Source: Acidobacteriaceae bacterium (lineage in GTDB: Bacteria; Acidobacteriota; Terriglobia; Terriglobales; Acidobacteriaceae). From it: 62,461 nt of DNA. Made by a program: the position numbers and the translations under genes. Shown here one piece after another: positions 1 through 8,580 of this stretch. Location: NCBI GenBank assembly GCA_027364815.1, contig DAHXOQ010000002.1, positions 1-62,461 of the forward strand, in the 5' to 3' direction. Under the pieces are notes generated by a model. The model saw nothing but the letters and a program-made list of their open reading frames with translations. It did not search any database and was not told the origin of the DNA. Position 1 is the first letter of the stretch; the number at the start of each line of letters is the position of its first letter.

Positions 1-16
1 AATCCGCTGTAGGGGA

Positions 17-109
<93 letters not shown>

Positions 110-970
110 GACCTTCTAGCCGCAGCGGCTGGCTTATTGCACGCAAAGTATTCCTCATCAAAATAAGTGACAGCTTTCAAGCAGAGTGCGTTCACGAGCA
201 TAATTTGATTCTTTTGAGATATTCGATACTGCATCCGGAAACTACATTTGAATAAATTCGCAACTACTGAGTATTTGAGTTCAGGAGATATTTGGCGAAT
301 ATAATCGCAGCACAAAGCAGATGTCCGTGGCTTAGAGTGATATGGACTTTTACAATAAGAAGTTCAATGAGACTGAAAAATACGACCTTGTGATCACGGT
401 GAAAGGCAAGGAAGATTGCTCAATCCTGAAACCTGACACACTGGTAGCACTCTACTCCAGTCTCGCCGACTGTGGTGCCCTGACACGAGCCTAATTTTTC
501 TTCAGCACTCGAGTTCGCTTTCATCTGCCTGCATTGCCTGATAATGTCACAACCGCATGTTCATTGCTAAATTATTAATTAAAAAGAAGTTATGCTGAGA
601 AGCTGGAGCTATTCAGGGTGTGTCTGCAATTTAAATTAATATAATTACTAAAGTACTTGACCGTGTGATTGTATCCCTTATAATTGTAGGCTCCTGCGTA
701 CTTCCCCAATGAAAAAGCCAATAGAGGATACCGCAGGCTTCGACATCCCGGCTGATAGCAAATATGTGTGAACTTTGGAGTGCATAAGCGATAGCAACAT
801 TGCGTTAGATTGGATTGACGGCGTTGCGAAAGAGACATCAAGGCAATCGGGCTCTTTTAAGTTGAAACTGGTTGACCGAAAACTGAAAAGGTCAAAACCA
901 GCCAATTTCCCAGATAGTGCTGTTGGTTCCTCGCGGAAGGCGCTTGAACCGTGAAAGAGAGCGGTGATCG
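110..970. other. Long intergenic region, no convincing gene except a possible 50-codon ORF
   Basis: About 860 bases between the tRNA and the LuxR-type regulator. The reading frames here have no recognisable domain and mostly lack ribosome-binding sites. A weak GC dyad just after the tRNA (AGCC 118-121 / GGCT 127-130) could be part of its terminator, but no strong T-run follows. A 50-codon ORF at 342-494 is listed separately. Confidence 0.5.
342..494 (+). CDS. Possible small ORF, 50 residues, unknown
   Basis: An ATG at 342 opens 50 codons ending at TAA 492-494. The product begins MDFYNKKFNETEKYDLVITV and is polar and lysine-rich at first, with a short hydrophobic stretch in the middle. No family is recognised, there is no strong Shine-Dalgarno sequence, and it stands alone in a large non-coding stretch. 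It could be a genuine small protein, the remnant of a larger gene, or chance. It is listed only because the amino-acid composition looks more protein-like than the frames around it. Confidence 0.2.
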   Translation: MDFYNKKFNETEKYDLVITVKGKEDCSILKPDTLVALYSSLADCGALTRA

Positions 971-1663
971 ATGAAGACTGGTGGAGACCAGCACAATGGA
1001 CAGATTCAGATCCTAATCGCCGAAGAACAAAGGATTTACGGCGATGGCTTACGTGCGTTGCTGGAAAAAGAGCGAGACTTCAAGGTAGTAGGCATTGCGC
1101 CCGATGGGGCAGCTGCTGTCCAGATGTCACAGAAGCAAAAGCCTGATATCTTGCTGCTCAACGTAGCCAAGATATCGGGCAGTGATGGAATGGAAGTTCT
1201 AGACGAACTTCATAAGCTGAACATTCCAGTTCGTTCGCTTCTACTTGCAACATCCCTTTCAGGGCCGGATCTCAGACGCGCATTGCTCCTTGGGGCACGT
1301 GGCGTTGTGCTCAAGACATCTTCCACGCAAACGCTTCTTGACGGCATTCGGGGAGTCATGGAAGGTCAGTACTGGATTAGTGCGGATATAAGCGCCAGCA
1401 TGTTGGGAGCCCTGCGCGACAATACACCTTCAACAAATGGCAACGGTTCTAAAGGTGCCTTCGGCCTGACGGCCCGCGAGATGGAGATAATCAGCACCGT
1501 GGTTGCGGGTTACTCCAATGCAGAAATGGCCAAGAAGTACGGAATCAGCGAGCAAACCGTGAAGCACCATCTGAGCAACATATTTGACAGGGTGGGTGTT
1601 TCGAACCGCCTCGAGCTCGCACTTTTTGCCGTTCATCACCGGCTAGTGGTCGTTGATAGCTAA
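971..1663 (+). CDS. NarL/FixJ (LuxR-HTH) response-regulator-like transcription factor with degenerate receiver
   Basis: 230 residues in the standard two-domain layout: a receiver domain (about 12-130) and a LuxR-type DNA-binding domain (about 165-225, from GLTAREMEIIS through the recognition helix SEQTVKHHLSNIF). In the receiver the acidic pair E18-E19, the switch Thr (T94) and the conserved Lys (K115) are present. The position of the phospho-acceptor aspartate, at the end of the strand PDILLLN, is Asn64. Such Asp-less receivers usually work without phosphorylation, by dimerisation or ligand binding; that is known of the family and not shown here. No partner histidine kinase is nearby. It lies upstream of the EPS locus in the same direction and could regulate it (inference). 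Confidence 0.9.
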   Translation: MKTGGDQHNGQIQILIAEEQRIYGDGLRALLEKERDFKVVGIAPDGAAAVQMSQKQKPDILLLNVAKISGSDGMEVLDELHKLNIPVRSLLLATSLSGPDLRRALLLGARGVVLKTSSTQTLLDGIRGVMEGQYWISADISASMLGALRDNTPSTNGNGSKGAFGLTAREMEIISTVVAGYSNAEMAKKYGISEQTVKHHLSNIFDRVGVSNRLELALFAVHHRLVVVDS

Positions 1664-2543
1664 GGTCAAGCCGGGACGGAGTCCAAGCGGTAATAGCATG
1701 CGCTGGGCACTCTTATTCAAGGTTATATGCAGATCGGTTTCTGGCAACTCCGGATCGCTAGTCGCTATAAAAATGCTGAAACTAAGTTATGAAAGCTAGA
1801 GTTTCATATTGAGAAATGATGGGGGTCTGCGCTGAATAAAAGCTTTCAGGCTCATTCAGATAGATACAATGCATTGATAGTTTGAACGTAGATAGTACCC
1901 TGGCTCTCAATGCTGCTGCTTCTAGTAACATTGCAAATAGTTACTACTTCTGCGGTATACCATGTGCCATCCCTGATCGAGCCTGGATTTCCACAACACA
2001 ATTCAAAAGTAGTACTGCAACGTGAACCTGAGGCAGACGAGATAGTAGAAGTCTCAATCTTGCGCTACATGATGACAGAGGCGCGCACCCTGATTCACCT
2101 CAGCGTAAGTGATTGATTTGAGCGAATCCATTGACCAAATACGCTCCAGGAAAATGAGAGTACGGCTGAGTTGCTTACAAAGCATCTCATATTCTGCGTT
2201 GTTTGATTTCAATGTAGGACATTTCGGTGTATCGACCGAGGTTACTAGAGAACGTTTCTTTGGCCGCTTGCAGATTACCCTAGGGACTATCAATTGTTCT
2301 ATAGATAGCCCTTAGCATAGCTATACCAAGTGAACCCAAGTACATAAAGGATGGCACTATCTATCCATTGTGAATAAGAATTTTCCAAGATAGTGTTAAC
2401 GCTCAGCTAAGGGATTGCGCGATCGGCGGCACAGAAATTGACCGACATGCCGGTGGCGCTTTTTAAATTCCTGTTGGAGTCTCAACAATCATTCATCGCG
2501 GAATGGAACATTTGTTCTATTGCGACGAAACTAGCGGAGCAAA
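1664..2543. other. Intergenic region, nothing recognised
   Basis: About 880 bases separate the LuxR-type gene from the PilZ gene. The short frames here have no recognisable domain, and several are truncated by stops on both strands. AT-rich stretches around 1735-1880 and 2300-2410 could carry promoters, but I cannot assign one with confidence. It may be decayed coding DNA. Confidence 0.5.
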
Positions 2544-2852
2544 ATGGTCACGCGCGCTCATCGGTATCCCATTGGAGCCATTATGCGGTATCGCGTTATT
2601 GGCGAGAAGCATTGGCATGTGGGCACGGTAGAGAACATAAGCGCTACCGGTGTGCTTTTCCGCGGAGAACACGTAGTGCAAGTCAATTCTTCGATAGAGG
2701 TTGCAGTCAATATGTCGAGGAGTTTAGCTGAGGGGCATAGCAGCAAAATTGTCAGCCAGGGGAAGATCGTTCGGGTTGCGCCTGACGAAACTGATCCTGA
2801 AAATGCCGTAATGGCTGCAGCACTCAGTCGCTTGCGAATACTCAGGGACTAA
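2544..2852 (+). CDS. PilZ-domain protein, probable cyclic-di-GMP effector
   Basis: 102 residues, essentially a single PilZ domain. The N-terminal basic segment (RAHRYPIGAIMRYR) precedes a beta-strand region with the signature NISATGVLF (about residues 31-39), matching the [DN]xSxxG motif of PilZ domains. A hydrophobic C-terminal strand-helix (AAALSRLRIL) completes the fold. PilZ proteins bind cyclic-di-GMP and control EPS production or motility, which fits a position just upstream of an EPS locus. The spacing of arginines upstream of the N-S-x-x-G motif does not form an unmistakable RxxxR, so nucleotide binding is likely but unproven. Confidence 0.75.
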   Translation: MVTRAHRYPIGAIMRYRVIGEKHWHVGTVENISATGVLFRGEHVVQVNSSIEVAVNMSRSLAEGHSSKIVSQGKIVRVAPDETDPENAVMAAALSRLRILRD

Positions 2853-3103
2853 TGTAGAACGTGGGCCGGGAAGCAAATGGCCCGCCAGGAAGCCAAGGAG
2901 TAATGGAGAACGTAGAAGGTCACTTTCATGCGGAGTTAGTAAAGTGCTGTTCCGGCAGGAAGTGAAGATTAGGAACTGGTGTTCATAGCCAATCGGATAT
3001 AGGTTCCGTCAACGGGTCACGCTTGTGGTATGTGGATACACGGGCTGTAACTCACAGGGCGAAGCTATGCTCAGAGTGCGGTGCAATGGAAGAAAGGGAA
3101 ATA

Positions 3104-3520
3104 ATGGAAATGTTGGGCGGTGGAATTACATCGGTCATTACAGCAGAGATAACGCCATGGTGGGCGCTGTATACCAAGCATCAGCATGAGAAGACAGTTG
3201 CAGATGGACTTATAGCGAAGGGGTTTGAGGTGTTTCTTCCGGTGTATAACTCGGTCCGGCACTGGAAGGACAGGAAGAAGACAATTTCCATACCGCTTTT
3301 CCCCTGTTACGTATTCGTTCACGGTGGGCTCTACAGGCGACACCAGGCGGTGACTACTCCCGGAGTGTATGCAATCTTGAGTAGCGGTGGCCAGATCGCA
3401 ACGATACCGGAAATAGAAATTACGGCAATTCAAAGAAGCATCTCGGGAAGTCTACAAGTTGAACCGCACCCATTTCTTAATTGCGGTGACCGGGTGAGAG
3501 TAGTGCGTGGTCTGCTTTAA
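3104..3520 (+). CDS. Specialised NusG paralogue (UpxY/LoaP/RfaH-like antiterminator), cut by a stop codon in the KOW domain
   Basis: The NGN domain is intact and starts PWWALYTKHQHEKTVADGL. It includes the segment FPCYVFVHG typical of NusG-family proteins and ends with GDRVRVVRG, the entry to the KOW domain. An in-frame TAA at 3518-3520 then terminates it at 138 residues. The next codons in the same frame continue as a normal KOW strand (GVSGILLRKKGQCRLILSVD). I chose ATG 3104 because GAAAGGG lies five to six bases upstream; ATG 3086 and TTG 3023 are in frame but lack such a site. Family members promote read-through of long polysaccharide operons. This gene sits just before the Wza-like gene, so the EPS operon is its likely target. 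Whether the truncated form is active is unknown. Confidence 0.8.
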   Translation: MEMLGGGITSVITAEITPWWALYTKHQHEKTVADGLIAKGFEVFLPVYNSVRHWKDRKKTISIPLFPCYVFVHGGLYRRHQAVTTPGVYAILSSGGQIATIPEIEITAIQRSISGSLQVEPHPFLNCGDRVRVVRGLL

Positions 3521-3793
3521 GGAGTCTCAGGAATTCTGCTGCGAAAGAAGGGGCAATGCAGGCTCATCCTTTCCGTCGATACGTTGGCTCGTTCAATCGC
3601 AGTAGAGATTAACGCTTCAGATGTTGAAGCAGATGTCTACAGCGCGTCGGAGTCATTAATCTCCGGACAAGTAACAGGATCTCTCGCGGAGGGCCTGGGG
3701 CATGGTCGACAAGTAGAAGTTCACGAATATAGGAAGCAACCGCACTCGACCGGGGTCGGTGACAAGCCCGATGACATTCCAATCTCTGCATGA
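3521..3793 (+). pseudogene. Detached KOW domain and tail of the NusG paralogue
   Basis: This is the same reading frame as the upstream gene, continuing without a further stop to 3793. The first 40 or so codons read as a KOW domain (GILLRKKGQCRLILSVDTL, then IAVEINASDVE) in register with the NGN domain. The usual wording of this motif is GPLEGVEG; here it is GLL-stop-GVSG, so one G-to-T change of a GAA codon explains the TAA. There is no good start codon and no ribosome-binding site in front of this part, so it is translated only if the stop is read through. A sequencing or assembly error is the main alternative. Confidence 0.7.
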
Positions 3794-3851
3794 AGTGGCT
3801 GCGTTGAACCTGGGAAAGCGAAGTTTTACGAATTCAGTGGGGAAAGTAGAA

Positions 3852-4511
3852 ATGCGTAACAGGACAAGAGCTGTGATCCAATTTAGTTGTTTGGTGCCTG
3901 TTCTCTTCGTTTTTCTGCCAGCTTACACTCAGGCTGGAACGAAGAGTGACGGCGAGCACCAGGATAAAGCAGTTGAGGTAACACCCGCACGCAGCGAAGA
4001 AGCGCCGAGCAATACACAGCACAACGGGAGCTACATTATCGGCGCAGATGACGTTCTCGCAATCAATGTATGGAATGAAAAGGATATATCTAAATCGGTA
4101 CCGGTGAGGTCCGACGGGAATATATCACTACCGCTCGTTGGAGAAATACAAGCAGCCGGGCGAACGCCATACGAATTGGAGCAGGAGATTACTGCGAGGC
4201 TTCGCAACTTCATTACAGCGCCGACGGTTGCGGTAATGGTAGAGAAGATCAACAGCAAGAAATTCAACATTCTAGGCGAGGTTGTGAGGCCAGGATCGTA
4301 CTCGACCGCACTGGCAAACACGGTTGTGGATGCAATTGCGCTTGCGGGCGGTTTCAGGGATTTTGCGAAGAAGAAAAATATTTACATACTGCGCCGGAGT
4401 GCAGATGGCAAGCAAGCGCGCATTCACTTCAACTACAAGGAGTTCATCGCAGGCAAGAACGTCGCCCAGAATATCAACCTTGAGCCGAACGATACGATCA
4501 TAGTGCCATGA
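3852..4511 (+). CDS. Polysaccharide biosynthesis/export protein (Wza-like, SLBB)
   Basis: 219 residues. A cleavable signal peptide (MRNRTRAVIQFSCLVPVLFVFLPAYTQA) is followed by a polysaccharide-export domain (about 60-145: YIIGADDVLAINVWNEKDIS, VPVRSDGNISLPLVGEIQAAGRT). One SLBB domain follows (about 148-219: FNILGEVVRPGSYS, TVVDAIALAGGF, NDTIIVP). Such proteins form the periplasmic/outer-membrane channel of Wzy-dependent EPS export. This one is short, like export proteins paired with a separate outer-membrane barrel. ATG 3852 is preferred because GGGGAAAGTAGAA precedes it and the signal peptide starts there. The end overlaps the next start by ATGA. No lipobox cysteine is seen. Confidence 0.9.
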   Translation: MRNRTRAVIQFSCLVPVLFVFLPAYTQAGTKSDGEHQDKAVEVTPARSEEAPSNTQHNGSYIIGADDVLAINVWNEKDISKSVPVRSDGNISLPLVGEIQAAGRTPYELEQEITARLRNFITAPTVAVMVEKINSKKFNILGEVVRPGSYSTALANTVVDAIALAGGFRDFAKKKNIYILRRSADGKQARIHFNYKEFIAGKNVAQNINLEPNDTIIVP

Positions 4512-5851
4512 AGGTTTTTATGTTCAGGATAGCTTGTGCCTTGATTTCGGTCATGATCTCAGCGCCGATCTTCTCTCAAGTGGAACCCAGCACTGCAGTG
4601 GACTTGACGGCGCCGGATCAAGAGACACGCATGATAACTCCACCAGCAGTAAGTGGCGCTCTTCTACCGCTGGATGATGAACTCGACCAACGGTCCAATT
4701 ACTTGAGTGGCGGTGTCACCTTTAACTGGGCGTACATCTCGAACGTGCAGCCCGGGGCAACTTCCGCATCGATCAATGATGAAAGCTACTCGATATGGCC
4801 AATCCTGACTCTTGACCAACGAACACCACACTCGACGCGGATGCTGAGTTACAGTTCAGGATTTACCTTTTATAAACAAACAAGCGCGCTTGATTCAATT
4901 AACCAAAACATGGACGCGAGATTTGATTATGGATTCAGCCCTCGGTTCATTGTGAGTATACGAGACTCACTCCGTCAAAATTCGAACGTATTTAATCAGC
5001 CGCTAGTCACAAGCGGAGGAACGAGTTCCCCGCCAGTGGGAGTACAAAGTCCGGGCGTGGTTATTCCGTTTGAAGATGAAGTGAAAAACGACCTCAGCGC
5101 GATATTCAGCTATCAGTTTGACGAATTTTCAATGTTTGGAGGAAAGGTTGGATATGAAACGCTTAACTTCCCTAATCTTACCAAAGGATCTGGACTCTTT
5201 AATTCGGTAGCGGAGTCGGAGTTGGGATTCTACAGCTGGCGAGTATCGCGTGCGCAATATTTCGGCGCAATGTACCAGGGCGCCCGGGTAGTCACATCCG
5301 GGCAGAAGTCCACAACGCAGACGCAGACTCTTTCATTCTTCTACACTCTCTATTCGGGCAAAGGCTTCACCATGACGCTTTCGACCGGACCACAGTACAT
5401 GAGCTTCACGGAGCCCGGCACTCCTTCGTATCACGAGTGGACGCCATCGGTCAGAGCCAGCATCGGTTGGCAGACGCCCCGCATTCGACTTACCTCTGAC
5501 TATTCGAGAGATATTACGGCAGGGCAAGGAATTCTAGGAGCTTATGCTTCCAACAGCGCAGATGCTTCTTTTCGCTTCCAACTGACGCATAACTGGGCAG
5601 TCAACTCAGTTGTGGTATACGAAAACGACAAAAATAGTGTGCCAGCATTTCAGCAAGGATATCCGGGTGGGAACTCCCTGTCGTGGACCGCTTCGGCCGG
5701 ATATAACATACGTGAATATCTGGTGGCGGGGTTTGGTTATACACGTCTTCATCAGAACTACAGCGGAGTTACTGCGATAGCTCTCACACCAGACAGCGAT
5801 CGTGCCTACTTTTCCCTTTCCTACTTTTTTCACAGACCACTAGGTAGATAA
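4508..5851 (+). CDS. Outer-membrane beta-barrel protein of the EPS locus
   Basis: 447 residues. A signal peptide (about 1-23) is followed by a short disordered linker and alternating amphipathic strands throughout (for example YLSGGVTFNWAYISNV, MLSYSSGFTFYKQ, FDYGFSPRFIVSIRDSLR). It ends LSYFFHRPLGR, with an aromatic-rich final strand. This pattern is typical of the barrel proteins encoded beside short Wza-like proteins in EPS loci, where they are thought to form the outer-membrane export pore. The assignment is by architecture and neighbourhood; no catalytic motif is present. The gene is translationally coupled to the export gene by a 4-base overlap, and the Wzz-like gene follows after two bases. 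Confidence 0.75.
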   Translation: MKVFMFRIACALISVMISAPIFSQVEPSTAVDLTAPDQETRMITPPAVSGALLPLDDELDQRSNYLSGGVTFNWAYISNVQPGATSASINDESYSIWPILTLDQRTPHSTRMLSYSSGFTFYKQTSALDSINQNMDARFDYGFSPRFIVSIRDSLRQNSNVFNQPLVTSGGTSSPPVGVQSPGVVIPFEDEVKNDLSAIFSYQFDEFSMFGGKVGYETLNFPNLTKGSGLFNSVAESELGFYSWRVSRAQYFGAMYQGARVVTSGQKSTTQTQTLSFFYTLYSGKGFTMTLSTGPQYMSFTEPGTPSYHEWTPSVRASIGWQTPRIRLTSDYSRDITAGQGILGAYASNSADASFRFQLTHNWAVNSVVVYENDKNSVPAFQQGYPGGNSLSWTASAGYNIREYLVAGFGYTRLHQNYSGVTAIALTPDSDRAYFSLSYFFHRPLGR

Positions 5852-5853
5852 CC

Positions 5854-7473
5854 ATGAATGAAGAAATGCAAGAAGAGCCGGAACAGCAGCGAGACTTAGA
5901 GTGGTACCTGAGTATTCTGCGCCGCCGTCACATGCACTTCCTGATCACATTGTTGATCGTGTGGGCGGCGGTGTGGGGTGCGAGCTGGGTGATTCCGCCC
6001 ACATATAAGTCAAACACGCTGATTATCGTAGAGCAGCCGACGATGCCCAAGAGCTACGTCGAGCCGAACGTCTCCGGCGATCTGCAGGAGCGCTTGCAGA
6101 GTATCACGGAGCAAATCCTGAGCCGCACGCATTTGATTACGATCATTCAGAAGCTGCAACTATATGAGCATTCGCGTGGAGCCCGCACGGTCGATGACAA
6201 GATTGCGTTGATGAGAAAAGATATCGACATCGAAGTTGTGCGCGATCCGCAGAACGATCAAATTTCTGCATTCCGGATCTTCTACTCTTCACGAGACCCA
6301 CAGGTTGCGCGGAGTGTCACAGGTGAGTTGACGGATCTTTTTATCAAGGAGAACCTTCAATCGCGGCAGCAGGCATCGGAGGACACGACGAAGTTTCTTC
6401 GGTCACAAGTATCGAATGCCCGAGAAAGCCTTTCCGATCAGGAAGCGAAGGTGCGCGAGTTCGAAGCGCAGCATGAAGGGGAGTTGCCGACGCAGCAGGC
6501 CAGCAATCTTCAAATCCTGAGTGGGCTGCAGTCACAATTACAGAATGAGCAAGACTCGCTCAACACGGCACAGCAACAGCGTGTTTATTTTCAGGCGATG
6601 ATCGATCAATACCGCGGATCGCACAATTCAATGCAATCCTCTCTCAAGTCCGGGGAAGGCCTGTCTCCGATCGCCGCACTTGATCAGGAGCTGATGAAGC
6701 TCAGAGCACAACTGGCAGATCTTCGCTCACGATACACAGATCGCTATCCCGATGTGGTGGCGGTACAAGATCAGATAGCAGAAAAGGTGAAGTTGCGGCA
6801 AAAACTAGTCGCCGAAGAAAGGAAAAGCGGTGCCGGCACGAAACAGCCGCTCCAGGCAAGTAATGCGGGAGAAGAGAGCGACCCTCAGATGAACCCAGTG
6901 TTGGCACAACTTCAGGGGCAACTAGAATCGAACCGCCTCGAAATTGAAAACCGGAAAAAGTCGATCGCCAGCTTGCAAGGGAGAATTGGAGAATATCAAT
7001 CCCGACTCAATGCCGAGCCAATAGTGGAGCAAAAGCTGGCAGAGCTAACACGAGGCTATGAACAGTCGAAGGAGAATTACGATGATTTGCTGAAGAAGGA
7101 GAGCGGTTCGGCAATGGCGACGAGCATGGAACAGATGCAGCAAGGTCAGCGTTTTACCATGCTGGATCCGCCTAGCCTGCCGTTAAATCCGGACTTTCCA
7201 AATCGTTTGAAGTTTTGTGCATATGGTCTGGCTGCGGGTCTCTTCCTTGGTCTTGCCGTGGTCGCGGCATTTGAGTTCTTTGATGACCGGGTGCAAACCG
7301 AGCGCCAAATCAGATCGCTTTTGCCTGTCACTTTGATATGGGACATACCGGCCGTGCAGAGCGAGGACGATTTGAGAAAAGCAAAATCAAGACTTGTGAT
7401 GGGAGTAGTAACCAGCGTGTTTGTAATCACGACTATTCTGGCCGGGGCAGTATTCAGCTATCTGCGAGGGTAA
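5854..7473 (+). CDS. Wzz/GumC-type polysaccharide co-polymerase
   Basis: 539 residues. A cytoplasmic N-terminus (DLEWYLSILRRRH) precedes a first membrane segment (about 29-47) and a Wzz domain (YKSNTLIIVEQP). A long periplasmic coiled coil follows (about 180-420, rich in Gln, Glu, Leu and Ser). The proline motif PPSLPLNPDFPNR (about 440-452) and a membrane segment at about 455-478 come next, then a second hydrophobic segment near the C-terminus (about 515-537). These proteins set the chain length of the polymer and activate the partner tyrosine kinase, encoded here three bases downstream. The kinase is a separate protein rather than a C-terminal fusion. Function is certain at family level; polymer identity is unknown. 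Confidence 0.92.
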   Translation: MNEEMQEEPEQQRDLEWYLSILRRRHMHFLITLLIVWAAVWGASWVIPPTYKSNTLIIVEQPTMPKSYVEPNVSGDLQERLQSITEQILSRTHLITIIQKLQLYEHSRGARTVDDKIALMRKDIDIEVVRDPQNDQISAFRIFYSSRDPQVARSVTGELTDLFIKENLQSRQQASEDTTKFLRSQVSNARESLSDQEAKVREFEAQHEGELPTQQASNLQILSGLQSQLQNEQDSLNTAQQQRVYFQAMIDQYRGSHNSMQSSLKSGEGLSPIAALDQELMKLRAQLADLRSRYTDRYPDVVAVQDQIAEKVKLRQKLVAEERKSGAGTKQPLQASNAGEESDPQMNPVLAQLQGQLESNRLEIENRKKSIASLQGRIGEYQSRLNAEPIVEQKLAELTRGYEQSKENYDDLLKKESGSAMATSMEQMQQGQRFTMLDPPSLPLNPDFPNRLKFCAYGLAAGLFLGLAVVAAFEFFDDRVQTERQIRSLLPVTLIWDIPAVQSEDDLRKAKSRLVMGVVTSVFVITTILAGAVFSYLRG

Positions 7474-7476
7474 AAA

Positions 7477-8313
7477 ATGGCTATCCAGTTCAAACCCGAG
7501 AATCCGCCCCGCTTTGGCCTGGATGCGCCAAGCCGAGTGCCTTTAGTGCTATCCGCGCAGGCGCACAGCGCACCTGGCGACGAACAAAATCTGCTCCGGC
7601 AAGTTGAAGCGGTGCCGATTACACCTCCGGAATGCGGCAGATTGGTATGTCTAACGGATGAGGAGTCAGCCGTGGCAGAGGCATTCCGGCTCGTCGTCGT
7701 GCGGCTGCGCGATATGCGATATGACCGGCCCTTGAAGAAGCTTCTGATTACCAGCACCATTCCGCAAGAGGGCAAGAGCATGGTAGCTGCAAATTTAGCT
7801 TGCATCCTTGCAGAAGAACGACAGGAGAAGGTGCTGATCGTTGAAGGTGATATCAGACGTCCAACCCTGACACAGACATTTGGCATAGAAGAGCGCGCAG
7901 GGCTTTGTGAATTACTTCGTAAAGAAGTGAGCCTCAGTCAAAGTATTGTGCACCTTCCTGAGGCGAAGATCTGGGCGCTTCCAGCGGGGCAGGTGAATCG
8001 TAATCCTTTAGACCTTCTCCAATCGCAGAAGCTTTCTCCACTTATGGCTCAATTGGAGGAATGGTTCGACTGGATCATTATTGATTCGCCTCCGGTGCTT
8101 CCTATTGCAGACACCAGTGTTTGGTCAGCCCTGGCGGACGGAATTGTTCTCGTGGCGCGTTACGGGATTACACAGAAGAAGGCGCTTCTCAGGGGAGTCA
8201 AGCAGATCGATAGAAAGAAGATAGTTGGAGCAGTTTTGAATTGCTCGCAGAACTTGCCTCACTCCGACTATTACTACAGACGTCCATCAGCTGCGAAAAG
8301 GGTGGAGCGGTGA
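7477..8313 (+). CDS. Bacterial tyrosine kinase (BY-kinase, CpsD/CapB/Wzc-C family)
   Basis: 278 residues, cytoplasmic. Walker A is STIPQEGKS (93-101, Lys100). The Walker A' motif reads VLIVEGDIRRP (119-128) and Walker B is IIIDSPP (200-206). The C-terminus carries three consecutive tyrosines (Y265-Y267) before a basic tail, the usual autophosphorylation cluster. The first acidic residue of Walker A' is Glu123 rather than the common Asp, with Asp125 retained. It works with the Wzz-like protein encoded just upstream, cycling between phosphorylated and dephosphorylated states to control polymerisation. No cognate low-molecular-weight tyrosine phosphatase gene is seen in the window. Confidence 0.93.
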   Translation: MAIQFKPENPPRFGLDAPSRVPLVLSAQAHSAPGDEQNLLRQVEAVPITPPECGRLVCLTDEESAVAEAFRLVVVRLRDMRYDRPLKKLLITSTIPQEGKSMVAANLACILAEERQEKVLIVEGDIRRPTLTQTFGIEERAGLCELLRKEVSLSQSIVHLPEAKIWALPAGQVNRNPLDLLQSQKLSPLMAQLEEWFDWIIIDSPPVLPIADTSVWSALADGIVLVARYGITQKKALLRGVKQIDRKKIVGAVLNCSQNLPHSDYYYRRPSAAKRVER

Positions 8314-8580
8314 TCTGATCCAATCGAATGGCGTCATGATGGAGCACTAAAGGCCACTGATTTCGATCATTAGTTTTGCATATTCGGGCAGAGAGACGCG
8401 CAGGCAATCGTTTTACGTTGCAATTCGGTTGCAGTGCGAGCCGAGGTTCCACGCGGCTCTGCACCGCACTGACGCATTAAAACTTCCCTAACGAAATGCA
8501 CGGCGGTCGTTATCCGTTGCAAGCTGTTGTGTGAAATTTCACACAATGGAGTTCACTTTACACAGACGAGGTCGAAAACA
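8314..8580. other. Intergenic region with an imperfect GC-rich hairpin and an operator-like palindrome
   Basis: No gene is seen. At about 8431-8472 two arms pair (AGTGCGAGCCG with CGGCTC, then GCACT) into an imperfect stem-loop that lacks a T-run. A perfect dyad follows at 8527-8546. The region separates the BY-kinase end of the export genes from the glycosyltransferase block and may hold a second promoter (inference). Confidence 0.45.
8527..8546. promoter_or_regulatory. 20-bp perfect palindrome, candidate operator
   Basis: TTGTGTGAAATTTCACACAA is identical to its reverse complement over all 20 bases. It contains TGTGA-N4-TCACA, close to Crp/Fnr-type half sites but with a spacing of 4 (Fnr-like) instead of the 6 of classical CRP sites. 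It lies between the BY-kinase and sugar-transferase genes, so it could be the operator of an internal promoter. A Crp/Fnr-family gene exists in the window (31889-32602), but nothing links the two directly. Confidence 0.5.

Noticed and set aside
1910-2315. Two overlapping short plus-strand frames between the LuxR and PilZ genes
   Set aside because: They start with poor signals, have no domain and are opposed by equally long minus-strand frames.
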